DNA of 64,000 bases, from assembly GCF_900130125.1 (NCBI RefSeq), contig NZ_FQXY01000009.1, forward strand, positions 310,001 through 374,000. The letters run 5' to 3'. Each line of letters starts with the position of its first letter. The stretch's first letter is position 1. The notes under the pieces are model-generated. The model was not told the DNA's origin, searched no databases, and was given only the letters and a program-made list of their open reading frames with translations. This document shows positions 27,308-36,719 of the stretch, one piece after another. The stretch is from Bacteroides congonensis (lineage in GTDB: Bacteria; Bacteroidota; Bacteroidia; Bacteroidales; Bacteroidaceae). Position numbers and translations under genes: made by a program.

Positions 27308-30300
27308 TTATTCGTTTGCGTCATCCGTTTCGTCTTCATCCTCTTCCAAAGTAACAGGAGAGATGTTTCCCCCACATTTTGCATATTGGCTCGGACTCAT
27401 CTTATAGTGTTTCTTAAATACTTCCCGGAAATATTTGCTATCGGAGAATCCGGTCATGTCAGAAATTTCATTGATATTATGCTGTCCTTCTTTTAAGAGC
27501 ACTGCAGCGCGTTTCACACGAGTAAGTTGAATAAAACCATTTGGGGTATATCCGGTTAATGTTTTCAGCTTGTTATATAAACTTGTACGCCCCATGCATT
27601 GCAGTTCACAGAGCATAACCACACTGAGTTCTGTATTGTCAATATTATCCATAATATGTTTCTTTACATCCGATATGAATTTCCAGTCAAGGCTATTTGT
27701 TCCTTTAGCTGATGGAACCATTGACTGCATATCCGTTTCCAAGCTCGCGTATCTGCTACGTAGCAATGCCCGGTTGGTCAATAGATTCTTGATGCTCTCT
27801 CTCAATATTGTCACATTGAAAGGCTTGATTATATATTCGTCCGCCCCAATCGACAGTCCTTCAAGAATATCTTTTTCTTCTCCCAATGCCGTAAGCAGCA
27901 ATACTGGAATATGTGAAGTCTCAATATCATTCTTTATAGCAACACATAGCTCATCACCTCGCATTTCGGGCATCATCACATCAGTAAGGACAAGTTCCGG
28001 CCAAAATTCTTTTATTATAATCAGTGCTTCCTTACCATTGGCACAAGTCTGTACATTATACAAAGGAGAAAGTAAATTAACCAGGTAGGAACGTAACTCA
28101 TCATTATCCTCTACAACAAGGATACGCTGTAAATCCGCATTATTGGCTGCATTGGCGATACTTTTGAACGTGGCCGGAGCAGTCAGTTCCGGTGTTTCCA
28201 ATGCAGGTTCAGGGGCGGGTTTCTGATTCGGCTTCTGAAGAGCCCTATTGTCTTTCTGAAAAACAATCTTGACAGTAGTCCCCTGATATTCGGTACTTTC
28301 TATATTGATTTTTCCATTATGAAGACGAACCAACCTATTCACCAGCATCAACCCTATGCCACTACCCGTAACTTTGGAGTTAATGGCATTGCTGGCACGA
28401 AAATGCAATTTGAACAACTTATTTTGTTCAGCAGAAGGAATCCCGATGCCGGTGTCACTTATCACCACTTTCCATGAGTCATTCGTATCAGAGACAAAGA
28501 CACTGACTTTTCCGTTTTCCGGCGTATATTTTAACGAGTTCGATATTATATTTTTCAGAATAGAATCCATCTTTTCTTTATCGAACCATACATTCATATA
28601 ACTGAAAGTGCTTTCGTAAGTAAAGTCTATATGTTTGATACTGGCATAATTGGTAAATGCGGCACACACCTCTTTCATATAAGTATTCAGCTCATATTCG
28701 GATATATACAACTCGGAAGAATATACGTCAGCACGTTCAAAATTAATAAGGTTACTAGTCAGTCTCAAAAGAGAATCTACATTCCTCAACGCAGTCTTTG
28801 TACGGGTTACCCCAACCTCTGTAAGAGTCTCCTCTTCGAGCAATTCTTCCAAAGGCGCCTTTATCAAAGTCAGCGGAGTACGTATGTCATGGGCTGTATT
28901 GATAAAAAATTGCGTTTTTTCATCTGATATTTTCTTTTGTTTTCTCAGGTTCATCGTACGTATAATGAAAGAGATTCCCCATATTATAAACAAGACATAG
29001 CACAAGATAGCCCACCAACTAGACCAGAAAGGCTGCGTGATAATGATCTTCATCGCACGCTCCTCAAAGACAACATCATGTTCCTCTCTGGATACGGCAC
29101 GCACACGAAGCGTATATTTTCCTGGCGGCAGATTGGTGAAACGAATCAGATTTGTTGTTCCCGGCTGTGTCCATTTCTCATAGAATCCTTCTAACTTCCA
29201 GGAATAAAGCGCATTTCCCGGAGAATCGTAATTGACAGTGGAAACATTGAGGGAGAAAGTATTTTGATTATATTTCAACTTCAACACTTCTGTGTCGTTT
29301 ATACATTCCTGCAAAGGGGAGTCCTCACTATCCGGATAGACAGGTAGATAAGAAATATGAAAGTCGCTGAATATCATCTTTGAAAACTTATAACGGGGGA
29401 ACCTGGCATTTTCAGGAATTTCGATAACCCCGTCCGTACTACCGAAAACAAAACTTCTATTTTTGCGTAATGTACCCGAAGAGGCATTAAAATAAGCAGG
29501 TAGTAATCCTTCTCCTCTAGTCCAGTTATGAAAGTTCTTTTCTTTGGTGAAGAAACATGTGACCCCATTCTCCGTACTCATCATGATACGTCCGTCCACT
29601 TCCGGCAATATCGTGAATATCCGGTTGGAGACTAATGCCGAATTATCCGTATAGTAGTGTTCAAGAGTATGGTTCTGTATATTGTACACAAACACTCCTG
29701 AGCCATTTGTTCCTATATATAACGAGCCGTTGTCAGCCTGATAAAGCGAATTGATATAAGCCGCTCCCATCTCTGCTTCAATATACTGGTATTGGCCGGA
29801 ATTTCTATTCAACAAATACAATCCGGTAGCCGTGCCAATCCACATATGTTCCTTGTCATGCTCCACAATAGAAGTGATAGAACTCACTCCGGGATACAAA
29901 CGCACCTTTTTGGTTTCCAGATCAAAACATTTCAAGTTATAATATCCGCCCGACCATATGTTACCTTTCGAGTCCTTTATCATATCACGAATATATTTGT
30001 CCGGACGCATATTGATAGAAGTGAGCAGGTAAGGGGAGAAGTATTCGACAGATAATGTATGCTTGTTTATTTTATAAATACCCGAAGTGTAGCCACCTGC
30101 CCAGATAATGCCGGGAGATACTTCGCACAAAGTAATAAAGATATGATTTTTATCTTTCAATTGTTCGTTAAAAGAGCTCAGGAATGAATGCCACTGCCCT
30201 GTTGTTGAATTATAAAGACTGATGCCGTTACTGGTGCCAAACCATAAATCGCCCTCACTGTCTTCAATCACGGCATGTACCTGATCATTGATTAATGACT

Positions 30301-31315
30301 GTTTATTCCCCATGGCATGCTTCAACCAATGGTAATTTTCATATCGATAATCTATTATCGTAATGCCGGTCGGGTAATTGGCAAGCCATATCCGCTCTTC
30401 TTCATCAACAAAGATATCATTGATATTATTACCATTCATTTCATTATAACTTTGATAGTTTGCCACAATGTAATGTTCCAGCTTACAAGTGTTTATGTCG
30501 ATCTTATATACCCCCATTCCTTCTGTCGATATTAATAGCTGCGACTCGTCCAATGGAAAGATACAAGTTATATTTACATCACTTAGATCGGCTTCGGGTT
30601 TTATTATTTCCCGGCTATTCATATCATATACGAACATTCCTCTCTCAAATGAACCGATAAACAATCTTTTTAATGCTTGATGGTAATACAGTTCGTTCAC
30701 TTGCGCATGAAAATAGTCAAGCGTTTCAACAGGAATAATTTCCAGTTCACCGTTTTCCAGCCTGGCATATCGGATTCCCGTTTCTGTCGCTATAAAGAAA
30801 TGGTGCTCGTCCACTTGTGTTATTGCTGTTATATTGCTATGCAGTATATTGGGGAATTGGACTATCCGGGCGTCTCCGACATTATAAAGCAATATGGAAT
30901 GCTTACGGCATAACCATATATTATCATTGTTGTCCATATAGCCATAACTAATCGTTTCCAGGCTATTCGGCAACTTGTACACCATTTTAAAGTCGTCATA
31001 CTTTAATTCATATTGGAAAATCCGTCCCTGCTTGCCAATGACCCATGTCCCTATATGAGGCTTGGTATATATCCACCCCAAATGGATGGGAGCTTCAAGC
31101 GTACTGTCATCCTTATTTAGTTTGTAATGCTTTATGTCCTTACCGTTATAGCGATCCATACCTTCATCGGTAAGAAACCACATATATCCCTGATCGTCTT
31201 TTTGGATACTGAATATTCTCCGGTTGCTCAATCCATCTTCAGTCCCTATATATTTGTATGTTTGTGCAGTGACCCAAACAGGAAAAAAGAAGAGAATATA
31301 GATAATGTATTTCAT
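27308..31315 (-). CDS. Hybrid two-component system regulator (HTCS), complete
   Basis: 1335 aa. Order: signal peptide (cleaved near VTAQ), two seven-bladed propellers (residues about 20-690), Y_Y_Y domain, one TM helix (about 765-785), HisKA with AHDIRTPLTL (phospho-His 809), HATPase (N-box NIISNSLKYT, GSGIGLMLV), a Pro/Ala/Glu linker, receiver with Asp1112 (LVLTDVMMPEM) and AraC HTH (about 1217-1315), plus a very acidic tail (EEDEDETDD). In this class the propellers bind a glycan fragment and the HTH drives a PUL. No SusC/D or glycosidase gene is adjacent here; the neighbours are transporters, so its regulon is not evident. Full-length and apparently intact. Confidence 0.95.
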   Translation of the reverse strand: MKYIIYILFFFPVWVTAQTYKYIGTEDGLSNRRIFSIQKDDQGYMWFLTDEGMDRYNGKDIKHYKLNKDDSTLEAPIHLGWIYTKPHIGTWVIGKQGRIFQYELKYDDFKMVYKLPNSLETISYGYMDNNDNIWLCRKHSILLYNVGDARIVQFPNILHSNITAITQVDEHHFFIATETGIRYARLENGELEIIPVETLDYFHAQVNELYYHQALKRLFIGSFERGMFVYDMNSREIIKPEADLSDVNITCIFPLDESQLLISTEGMGVYKIDINTCKLEHYIVANYQSYNEMNGNNINDIFVDEEERIWLANYPTGITIIDYRYENYHWLKHAMGNKQSLINDQVHAVIEDSEGDLWFGTSNGISLYNSTTGQWHSFLSSFNEQLKDKNHIFITLCEVSPGIIWAGGYTSGIYKINKHTLSVEYFSPYLLTSINMRPDKYIRDMIKDSKGNIWSGGYYNLKCFDLETKKVRLYPGVSSITSIVEHDKEHMWIGTATGLYLLNRNSGQYQYIEAEMGAAYINSLYQADNGSLYIGTNGSGVFVYNIQNHTLEHYYTDNSALVSNRIFTILPEVDGRIMMSTENGVTCFFTKEKNFHNWTRGEGLLPAYFNASSGTLRKNRSFVFGSTDGVIEIPENARFPRYKFSKMIFSDFHISYLPVYPDSEDSPLQECINDTEVLKLKYNQNTFSLNVSTVNYDSPGNALYSWKLEGFYEKWTQPGTTNLIRFTNLPPGKYTLRVRAVSREEHDVVFEERAMKIIITQPFWSSWWAILCYVLFIIWGISFIIRTMNLRKQKKISDEKTQFFINTAHDIRTPLTLIKAPLEELLEEETLTEVGVTRTKTALRNVDSLLRLTSNLINFERADVYSSELYISEYELNTYMKEVCAAFTNYASIKHIDFTYESTFSYMNVWFDKEKMDSILKNIISNSLKYTPENGKVSVFVSDTNDSWKVVISDTGIGIPSAEQNKLFKLHFRASNAINSKVTGSGIGLMLVNRLVRLHNGKINIESTEYQGTTVKIVFQKDNRALQKPNQKPAPEPALETPELTAPATFKSIANAANNADLQRILVVEDNDELRSYLVNLLSPLYNVQTCANGKEALIIIKEFWPELVLTDVMMPEMRGDELCVAIKNDIETSHIPVLLLTALGEEKDILEGLSIGADEYIIKPFNVTILRESIKNLLTNRALLRSRYASLETDMQSMVPSAKGTNSLDWKFISDVKKHIMDNIDNTELSVVMLCELQCMGRTSLYNKLKTLTGYTPNGFIQLTRVKRAAVLLKEGQHNINEISDMTGFSDSKYFREVFKKHYKMSPSQYAKCGGNISPVTLEEDEDETDDANE

Positions 31316-31535
31316 GTTAGTATTTGTTTTATACTACTTCTAGTGATAACAGTCAACGAAATTATACAAAACCAATGAAAGAAACAAAGAAACAGGAGAT
31401 ATTCTTTTTAAAAAATTTCATTTGGAAAGTTTTTTATTTCCAAAGTTGATTATTTACTTAAAGAACTTGACTTATCTGAGAAATATTCTTCCATATATAT
31501 ACATAATTCGCATTTTGTTTGTTTGGTTAATTTAA

Positions 31536-32717
31536 TCAATCAGGCTTTATATCCAATTTCTTTTTATATACCCATACACTTAATATGAAATAAATGATAA
31601 CCTGAATCCACAGGGTTAGGTATTCCGGTTTTATATCCGCCATATCGGCTCCCATAGAATTCAGTTTTACAAAGGCAAGTGTGCCCGGTGCGGCGGGAAG
31701 AATATAATGTGCGGCTTTCCAGTACCAAGGCATCAATTCCATCGGATAAGAAACTCCGGAAAGGAAAATCAATCCGACTGAAAAAAAGGCAATCATGAGT
31801 AACGGAGCTTCTGAATCTGTAAAATATCGGGAAGCTGCCAGTCCCAGAAAAGAAGTTGCCATCAGATAAGGAATCAGCAATAATATAATATACAATCCGT
31901 TTCCGATATTAGGGATACTGAAAAAGTAGGGAAGCAAGCCTAGCAAAAAGAAAGAAAAAACAGCATACAGAGTACAATATACGGACGTTTTTCCTGCCAC
32001 AATGCGAATTGCGACTCCCCATCCCTGTCCGAAAGGCGTATAGGCACGAATTTCCCGATTGGTATGTTCGTCTCCGGTCACCATGCCGATAACCATCAGC
32101 AAAGTCTGGAAAATAATAATCATCATAACTGCCGGAATCAGATAGGAACCATATCCTTCCGTATAATTATAGAGTGCAGTCCCTGCTACGTTCACCGGTT
32201 TTGCCATAGCTACCGCCAATAATCCCTGCGGTGGAAGAAACACTGCTCCATCCGGTCGGTATTTGTCATTAATTGCCAACATGACACGCGAAGAGGCTCC
32301 TTGCAATGCTTCAAAATACAAAAACGCGTCGGTCGTCGCATATAGGGAGAATACGGATTCTTCCCCACGAAATACCCGTTCTTCAAAATCATGGGGCAGA
32401 TAGACTATTCCTTGCACCTTACCCTCTTTCATCCATTCTTTGGCTTCGTGATAATCTATTGCCTGATTGTATATTTCCGCCTGCGGGGTGGCATCCAGCC
32501 AACGGATGAAATTACGGCTTAGTTCACTATGCGAATTATCCACTACGGCAACAGGCACATCTGTTACAATATTGGGGGCATACATATAATTATAGAGTAA
32601 CCCATACATGAAGATTCCGCCCATCAGCACTAACAGAACGGCATAACTAGTGCTTATGGCGAGAAACTCCCGGCGGATAATGAACGATAATTGCTGGATT
32701 CTATTTAATGTTTTCAT
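31536..32717 (-). CDS. ABC-2-type permease (second of pair)
   Basis: 393 aa. One N-terminal TM helix, a large periplasmic domain (residues 45-180) and five C-terminal TM helices, as in YhhJ/YbhR-type ABC-2 permeases. The motif LSGVSYPMELMPWYWKAAHY is the typical penultimate ABC-2 signature. Its start overlaps the end of the first permease gene by 17 nt. It is the last gene of a TolC-HlyD-permease-permease operon. Exports a small hydrophobic compound by analogy; no ATPase gene is present in the operon. Confidence 0.9.
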   Translation of the reverse strand: MKTLNRIQQLSFIIRREFLAISTSYAVLLVLMGGIFMYGLLYNYMYAPNIVTDVPVAVVDNSHSELSRNFIRWLDATPQAEIYNQAIDYHEAKEWMKEGKVQGIVYLPHDFEERVFRGEESVFSLYATTDAFLYFEALQGASSRVMLAINDKYRPDGAVFLPPQGLLAVAMAKPVNVAGTALYNYTEGYGSYLIPAVMMIIIFQTLLMVIGMVTGDEHTNREIRAYTPFGQGWGVAIRIVAGKTSVYCTLYAVFSFFLLGLLPYFFSIPNIGNGLYIILLLIPYLMATSFLGLAASRYFTDSEAPLLMIAFFSVGLIFLSGVSYPMELMPWYWKAAHYILPAAPGTLAFVKLNSMGADMADIKPEYLTLWIQVIIYFILSVWVYKKKLDIKPD

Positions 32718-33885
32718 ATTTATGACTTTCTATAGCTCGTTTTAAATGGGGAAGCAGCGACAAGGCCAGCAGCGGGAAAATACATAGTATCACTGCCGAC
32801 TGCCAAAGATGGACGAACCCGCCACCCGCATAAAGTATCGTTTGCATTATTTCCGTAAAATGACGGACAGGAAAAAGATAAGAAGCATCTCTCACCAGCG
32901 GATACATATTGGGAACCGGAAAAGTAACTCCGGACAAGGTAGCCCCTAAAGAACCGACCATGGAAACGACGCTGATAACCAGTGATACCGCCGGAAACAA
33001 GGAAAATAAAAATAACCCGAGCGCCTGCGTCGCGACAACAAAGAGCGCAGTTATCATATTCATAAACCACCAACTCCCTTGAAAAGGAATGTGCAGGATA
33101 CCGAACATGACATAATTGGCAAACCATCCTATCAGTATATATATAATGGTATAGGGGAGCAATTTACCCAAAATGGCGGTCACCATATTGCCCTTGGCGG
33201 TAGCCAGCCAGTCGGCCGCCGTGCGGAATTTGATTTCAATGCCGGCTGCATATACGGTAGTCAGCAGAATCAAGACCTGAAACAGGACAAAGAAAAAAGG
33301 CTGGCTCAGATAAACCGAATAATCCAGGCTGGGATTGTATATCGGATGATTGCTGGCTTGTACAGGCAGTAGGAATGTGGTAATCTGCTGTTGTTCCACT
33401 CCCAAAGATACGGCTTCCATCACAATAGGCGAAAGGGACACGGGGACCAATGATGTTTCAAAAGCTGCCATCAGCTCACCGCCTACCGATAGCAAAGCGT
33501 AATGATAATAGTAGGAGAGGGTAGCATTTTTTCCGGTGGTGGCATCCTGCTCAAATTTCGGGGGAATGGAAAGATAGCCGTATATTTCTTTCCTTTGCAC
33601 GGCTTCGCGGGCAGCCGCTTCATTTATATAATGCTTCGTCACTTTAAAAGTAGGCACGGCAGAGATATTCCGGGCGATAGCCCGGGAAGTGGCGGTATTA
33701 TCCTGATCGACAATGCCGACAGGAATATTCTCCATCTGCCCGTTGCCGAAGATTGTAGCCATAAAGAAGAGGGTAAACAACGGCAAAATGATACAGACAC
33801 CGAAATAAAGACGCCGTGAAGTCATTCGCCGCCACTCCCTGAGCAGTACGGAACGAAAAGGTGAATATCTGTGTGATGAATCCAT
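32701..33885 (-). CDS. ABC-2-type permease (first of pair)
   Basis: 394 aa from the ATG at 33885; the frame extends to a TTG at 33918 that would overlap the HlyD gene. Same topology as its partner: RRMTSRRLYFGVCIILPLFT TM1, a periplasmic domain, then five TM helices with LSGVTFPVPNMYPLVRDASY. The two permeases presumably form a heterodimer. Spacing of 25 nt from the HlyD stop supports one operon. Confidence 0.88.
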   Translation of the reverse strand: MDSSHRYSPFRSVLLREWRRMTSRRLYFGVCIILPLFTLFFMATIFGNGQMENIPVGIVDQDNTATSRAIARNISAVPTFKVTKHYINEAAAREAVQRKEIYGYLSIPPKFEQDATTGKNATLSYYYHYALLSVGGELMAAFETSLVPVSLSPIVMEAVSLGVEQQQITTFLLPVQASNHPIYNPSLDYSVYLSQPFFFVLFQVLILLTTVYAAGIEIKFRTAADWLATAKGNMVTAILGKLLPYTIIYILIGWFANYVMFGILHIPFQGSWWFMNMITALFVVATQALGLFLFSLFPAVSLVISVVSMVGSLGATLSGVTFPVPNMYPLVRDASYLFPVRHFTEIMQTILYAGGGFVHLWQSAVILCIFPLLALSLLPHLKRAIESHKYENIK

Positions 33886-33910
33886 TCTATGATTGATTTT
33901 GCTACATTCA

Positions 33911-34897
33911 TTAATCAAGTGTCAATAACACAGACATACCGGGGCGCAAATCGTCCACCTTTTGAGTGGGACGGGCGTGAATCTCGAAAGTACGCAAGTC
34001 ATAGCTTCCGGTCTGTTTTGTCGACTTCCAAGTAGCAAAGCTGCCCAGTGGACTAATATAATAGATTTTAAATTCAATATTCTTTTTGCCGATGGCAGGT
34101 ACGTCTGCGACAAATGTTTCTCCCATCCTGAATTGTGGCATCAGGTCTTCGCGCACATTGAGCACGACATGTACATCATCCATCACTACCAGATTCATAA
34201 TTGGAGTTCCCGGAGCGACTAACTCTCCGCGTTTTGGAAAGATGGTCGCTATTTGCCCGTCTTCGGGGGCTGTCAGCCGGGCATCGACCAATAAAGCGGA
34301 GACTTCGTCTACTGTACTTCGGGCGGCATCTACCATACTGGCGGCAGACGCTTTATCTTCCTGCTGTGCGCCGTCTACAGCCATCTGGTATTGTTCATAG
34401 GCTGCACGCTCGGCAGCGACAGCCGCTTTGTACATCGCTTCCACTTCATCTTTTCTCTGCGAAGTGACCACGCTATCTTTATATAAGGTAAGAATACGGT
34501 TATAAGTCGTTTCAGCGAGACCGAGGTCACTTTTTGTTTTGTTCCATAGTTGCAATGCGGTAGCTACAATCTGACGGCGGGTTCCTGCATCTATTTTCTT
34601 GTTTTGTTGCACGGCAACCTGTTCCAAAGCATTCACTTGCTGATATTTGGCATGCACCTCAGGGCTATTGATGACGACAAGTGTATCGCCTTGGCGCACC
34701 CAGTCACCTTCCTGAACGAAAAATGTATCTATCCGTCCGGGAAGTTTTCCGCTGATACGGATTTCTGTTGCTTCTGCTTGTCCTTGAAGCACCATCGGTT
34801 GTTTATGCATCAATATGATTCCAAGGGCTGTGAAGATACCCACAGCCAACATTATAATCACAAAAGCCCATGATAGGGTTCTACTGGCTAGTTTCAT
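33911..34897 (-). CDS. HlyD/EmrA-family periplasmic adaptor
   Basis: 328 aa. One N-terminal TM helix (residues 8-30), lipoyl half-motif GRIDTFFVQEGDWVRQGDTL, a long alpha-helical hairpin (about 75-195), the second lipoyl half DARLTAPEDGQIATIFPKRG, and a beta-barrel end. Typical length of single-TM adaptors linking an inner-membrane pump with TolC. It sits 6 nt downstream of the TolC gene and upstream of both permeases. Confidence 0.93.
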   Translation of the reverse strand: MKLASRTLSWAFVIIMLAVGIFTALGIILMHKQPMVLQGQAEATEIRISGKLPGRIDTFFVQEGDWVRQGDTLVVINSPEVHAKYQQVNALEQVAVQQNKKIDAGTRRQIVATALQLWNKTKSDLGLAETTYNRILTLYKDSVVTSQRKDEVEAMYKAAVAAERAAYEQYQMAVDGAQQEDKASAASMVDAARSTVDEVSALLVDARLTAPEDGQIATIFPKRGELVAPGTPIMNLVVMDDVHVVLNVREDLMPQFRMGETFVADVPAIGKKNIEFKIYYISPLGSFATWKSTKQTGSYDLRTFEIHARPTQKVDDLRPGMSVLLTLD

Positions 34898-34903
34898 TGT
34901 TTG

Positions 34904-36316
34904 TTACGGTTTAGGTTGATAGTTTGCAAATTGTTCCGGTGTGCCACAAAGTGAAAGTAAATTCATCAGTGCCACATCATATTCATAATATGCTGCCAGG
35001 CGAGCCACTTTTACATTAGCAAGCATGGTTTCAGCATCAATAACTTCGGTAGAGGTCGCCATCCCTTCTGTGAAAGATTTCTTCCGAATCCGTACAAGCT
35101 CTTCGCTTAAAGCAATCGTAGCGTTCAGGGCTTTTACATTGTCCTGCGCTTTTTGTAGTTGCGTATAAAGCTTGTCCACTCCGACAGCAAGCTCGTCGCG
35201 GGCTTTCATCTGTCCCAAGGCCAACGTCTGCTCTGTCAGTTTGGACTGCCGTACTTTCTTCTCACGGTCTAACCCGTCAAAGAGATTCCACGTAAAGCCA
35301 ATTCCTATCATGGTACGTGGCAATAGATTGCTCTGAATGCCATGCGAATATAGGGTTTGTTTTCCGAAAAGAGCTATATTCGGCAGATAACCGCTTTGAG
35401 CAATCCGCACCTCTTGTTTGGCAATATGCTGCTGCAATTGCAGTTGGTTGAGCACATAGTTTCCACTATTCACGGAGAGGTCAAAAAGCATCTTGGGCGG
35501 GATGGTATCATTCATGAAAAGGGGAGAGGTGGGAATGATATTCTCATCAGTATCCTTTTTATTCAATAAAACTTTGAGTGCGCTTTGCACTACGGTTTCT
35601 TCCTTACGTGCGGCTTCCAACGCGCGCTTTGCTTCATCCATATTCACTTGCGCAAAAAGTCGTCCTGCCTTGTCAATCATTCCGGCTGCTTCAAGTTTCA
35701 AGGCATTCTCATAATGCTTCTTCAGTCCGTTGTAGGTTTCTTCGCGAACAGTCACGATTTGTTGCGCCAATCGTAATCCATAATAGCTCTCGGCCAATAA
35801 ATTCTGTTGCCCGGCGGATACTTGTGCCCGGTTTTCCCGAGCCAGGTCTACCATTGTCCGACCTATATTAGTAGCACGAAAACGCTTACCACCGGAAAAC
35901 AGCACCCATTCCGCAGATAAATCGACAGTAGTCAGGTTTCTCGGGGTCAAAGGAAAAACAAGCGTATTTGCTCCTATCTTATCCAATATGGATGAAATAA
36001 TTTGGTCATCCGGGATAATGGAATGTACAAAGTCTTTAGCCGGGTCTGTAAACTGCGATAACGGTTGTTTTACTTCAATCTTCTCGGACATATGTACAAA
36101 TGCTCCCGTAGACTGAAGACTGGGATACCAAAAAGCATTCAGTTTGTCACGTTCTGCCTTGGCTATCTCAATTTCTTTGTCAGCAATCTTCAGGCTCTGA
36201 TTTCCCTGATTAAGAAGACGCAACGATTCTTCGAAACTTAATGGTGTCTGTGCATCTACCCGAATAATGGAAAAACACAAAGTCAATAGTACAAAAAGTA
36301 ACTTATTTTTTTTCAT
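34904..36316 (-). CDS. TolC-family outer-membrane efflux protein
   Basis: 470 aa. Start set at 36316, which opens into the signal peptide (MKKNKLLFVLLTLCFSIIRV, cleavage near VDAQ); 24 upstream in-frame codons lack signal-peptide character. Two OEP repeats of long helices are visible, with LSFEESLRLLNQGNQSLKIA opening the first and GIGFTWNLFDGLDREKKVRQ the second. First gene of the efflux operon; the promoter should lie in 36317-36457, where only an imperfect CATATTTG box is seen on the minus strand. Confidence 0.93.
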   Translation of the reverse strand: MKKNKLLFVLLTLCFSIIRVDAQTPLSFEESLRLLNQGNQSLKIADKEIEIAKAERDKLNAFWYPSLQSTGAFVHMSEKIEVKQPLSQFTDPAKDFVHSIIPDDQIISSILDKIGANTLVFPLTPRNLTTVDLSAEWVLFSGGKRFRATNIGRTMVDLARENRAQVSAGQQNLLAESYYGLRLAQQIVTVREETYNGLKKHYENALKLEAAGMIDKAGRLFAQVNMDEAKRALEAARKEETVVQSALKVLLNKKDTDENIIPTSPLFMNDTIPPKMLFDLSVNSGNYVLNQLQLQQHIAKQEVRIAQSGYLPNIALFGKQTLYSHGIQSNLLPRTMIGIGFTWNLFDGLDREKKVRQSKLTEQTLALGQMKARDELAVGVDKLYTQLQKAQDNVKALNATIALSEELVRIRKKSFTEGMATSTEVIDAETMLANVKVARLAAYYEYDVALMNLLSLCGTPEQFANYQPKP

Positions 36317-36457
36317 ACTGGTTAGGTTATATCTATTTTGAGCTATTCTAACAGATAAAAAGACAGGTTTGTTCATTTCACAAGGCACAGAGATTATTTC
36401 ATCAGCAAAACAAATATGAAAGATACTTTTTCCTGCATTAAAATTTCAAAGATTTTA

Positions 36458-36487
36458 TTTGAGATATAAAAATTATGTTTACCTTTG
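36458..36487 (+). promoter_or_regulatory. Promoter of tRNA-Gly
   Basis: TTTG at 36458-36461 and TACCTTTG at 36480-36487 with an 18-bp spacer; the tRNA begins 43 bp past the -7 box. Confidence 0.7.
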
Positions 36488-36529
36488 CATCACCGTTTCA
36501 GAAAGCTTTTTGCAGAGAAACGTAACAAT

Positions 36530-36605
36530 GCGGTAATAGCTCAGTTGGTAGAGCACTAGCTTCCCAAGCTGGGGGTCGCGAGTTCGAGCCTCGTTTACCG
36601 CTCCA
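36530..36605 (+). tRNA. tRNA-Gly(CCC), 3' part supplied by the integrated element
   Basis: A 76-nt cloverleaf: acceptor GCGGTAA pairs perfectly with TTACCGC, D-arm GCTC/GAGC, anticodon stem CTAGC/GCTGG around loop TTCCCAA (anticodon CCC), T-arm GCGAG/CTCGT with TTCGAGC loop, discriminator T and encoded CCA (36603-36605). The 3' 54 bases (36550-36603) recur at 46948-47001, so this is the restored copy left by tRNA-targeted integration. The chromosomal 3' fragment at the right end lacks the CCA, so the encoded CCA here comes from the element. Confidence 0.95.
36550..36603 (+). repeat. attL core (54-bp direct repeat)
   Basis: Identical to 46948-47001. It runs from the D-arm end of the tRNA through anticodon stem-loop and T-arm to the discriminator region. 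The dyad-symmetric anticodon stem-loop (36558-36574) is the likely crossover region. Confidence 0.92.
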
Positions 36606-36611
36606 CTGATA

Positions 36612-36650
36612 ATCAGGTAGTTATCTTAGGATGGCTACCTGATTTTTGTT
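36612..36650 (+). terminator. Terminator after tRNA-Gly (element-derived)
   Basis: ATCAGGTAG (36612-36620) pairs with CTACCTGAT (36635-36643), followed by a T-run. It parallels a similar but not identical terminator after the right att copy at 47011-47046. Confidence 0.85.
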
Positions 36651-36688
36651 TATAGAATAAGACGTTAAACGGTGGTTGAACTGACTAA

Positions 36689-36710
36689 AGTTCAACCAAG
36701 AGTTCAACCA
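36689..36710 (+). repeat. Left arm-type direct repeat
   Basis: Two tandem copies of AGTTCAACCA separated by AG, plus one inverted copy (GGTTGAACT, about 36673-36681). The same 22 bases recur at 46831-46852 near the other end. Position next to the integrase start and near both att sites is that expected of integrase arm-binding sites. Confidence 0.75.
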
Positions 36711-36719
36711 AAATTTGTC

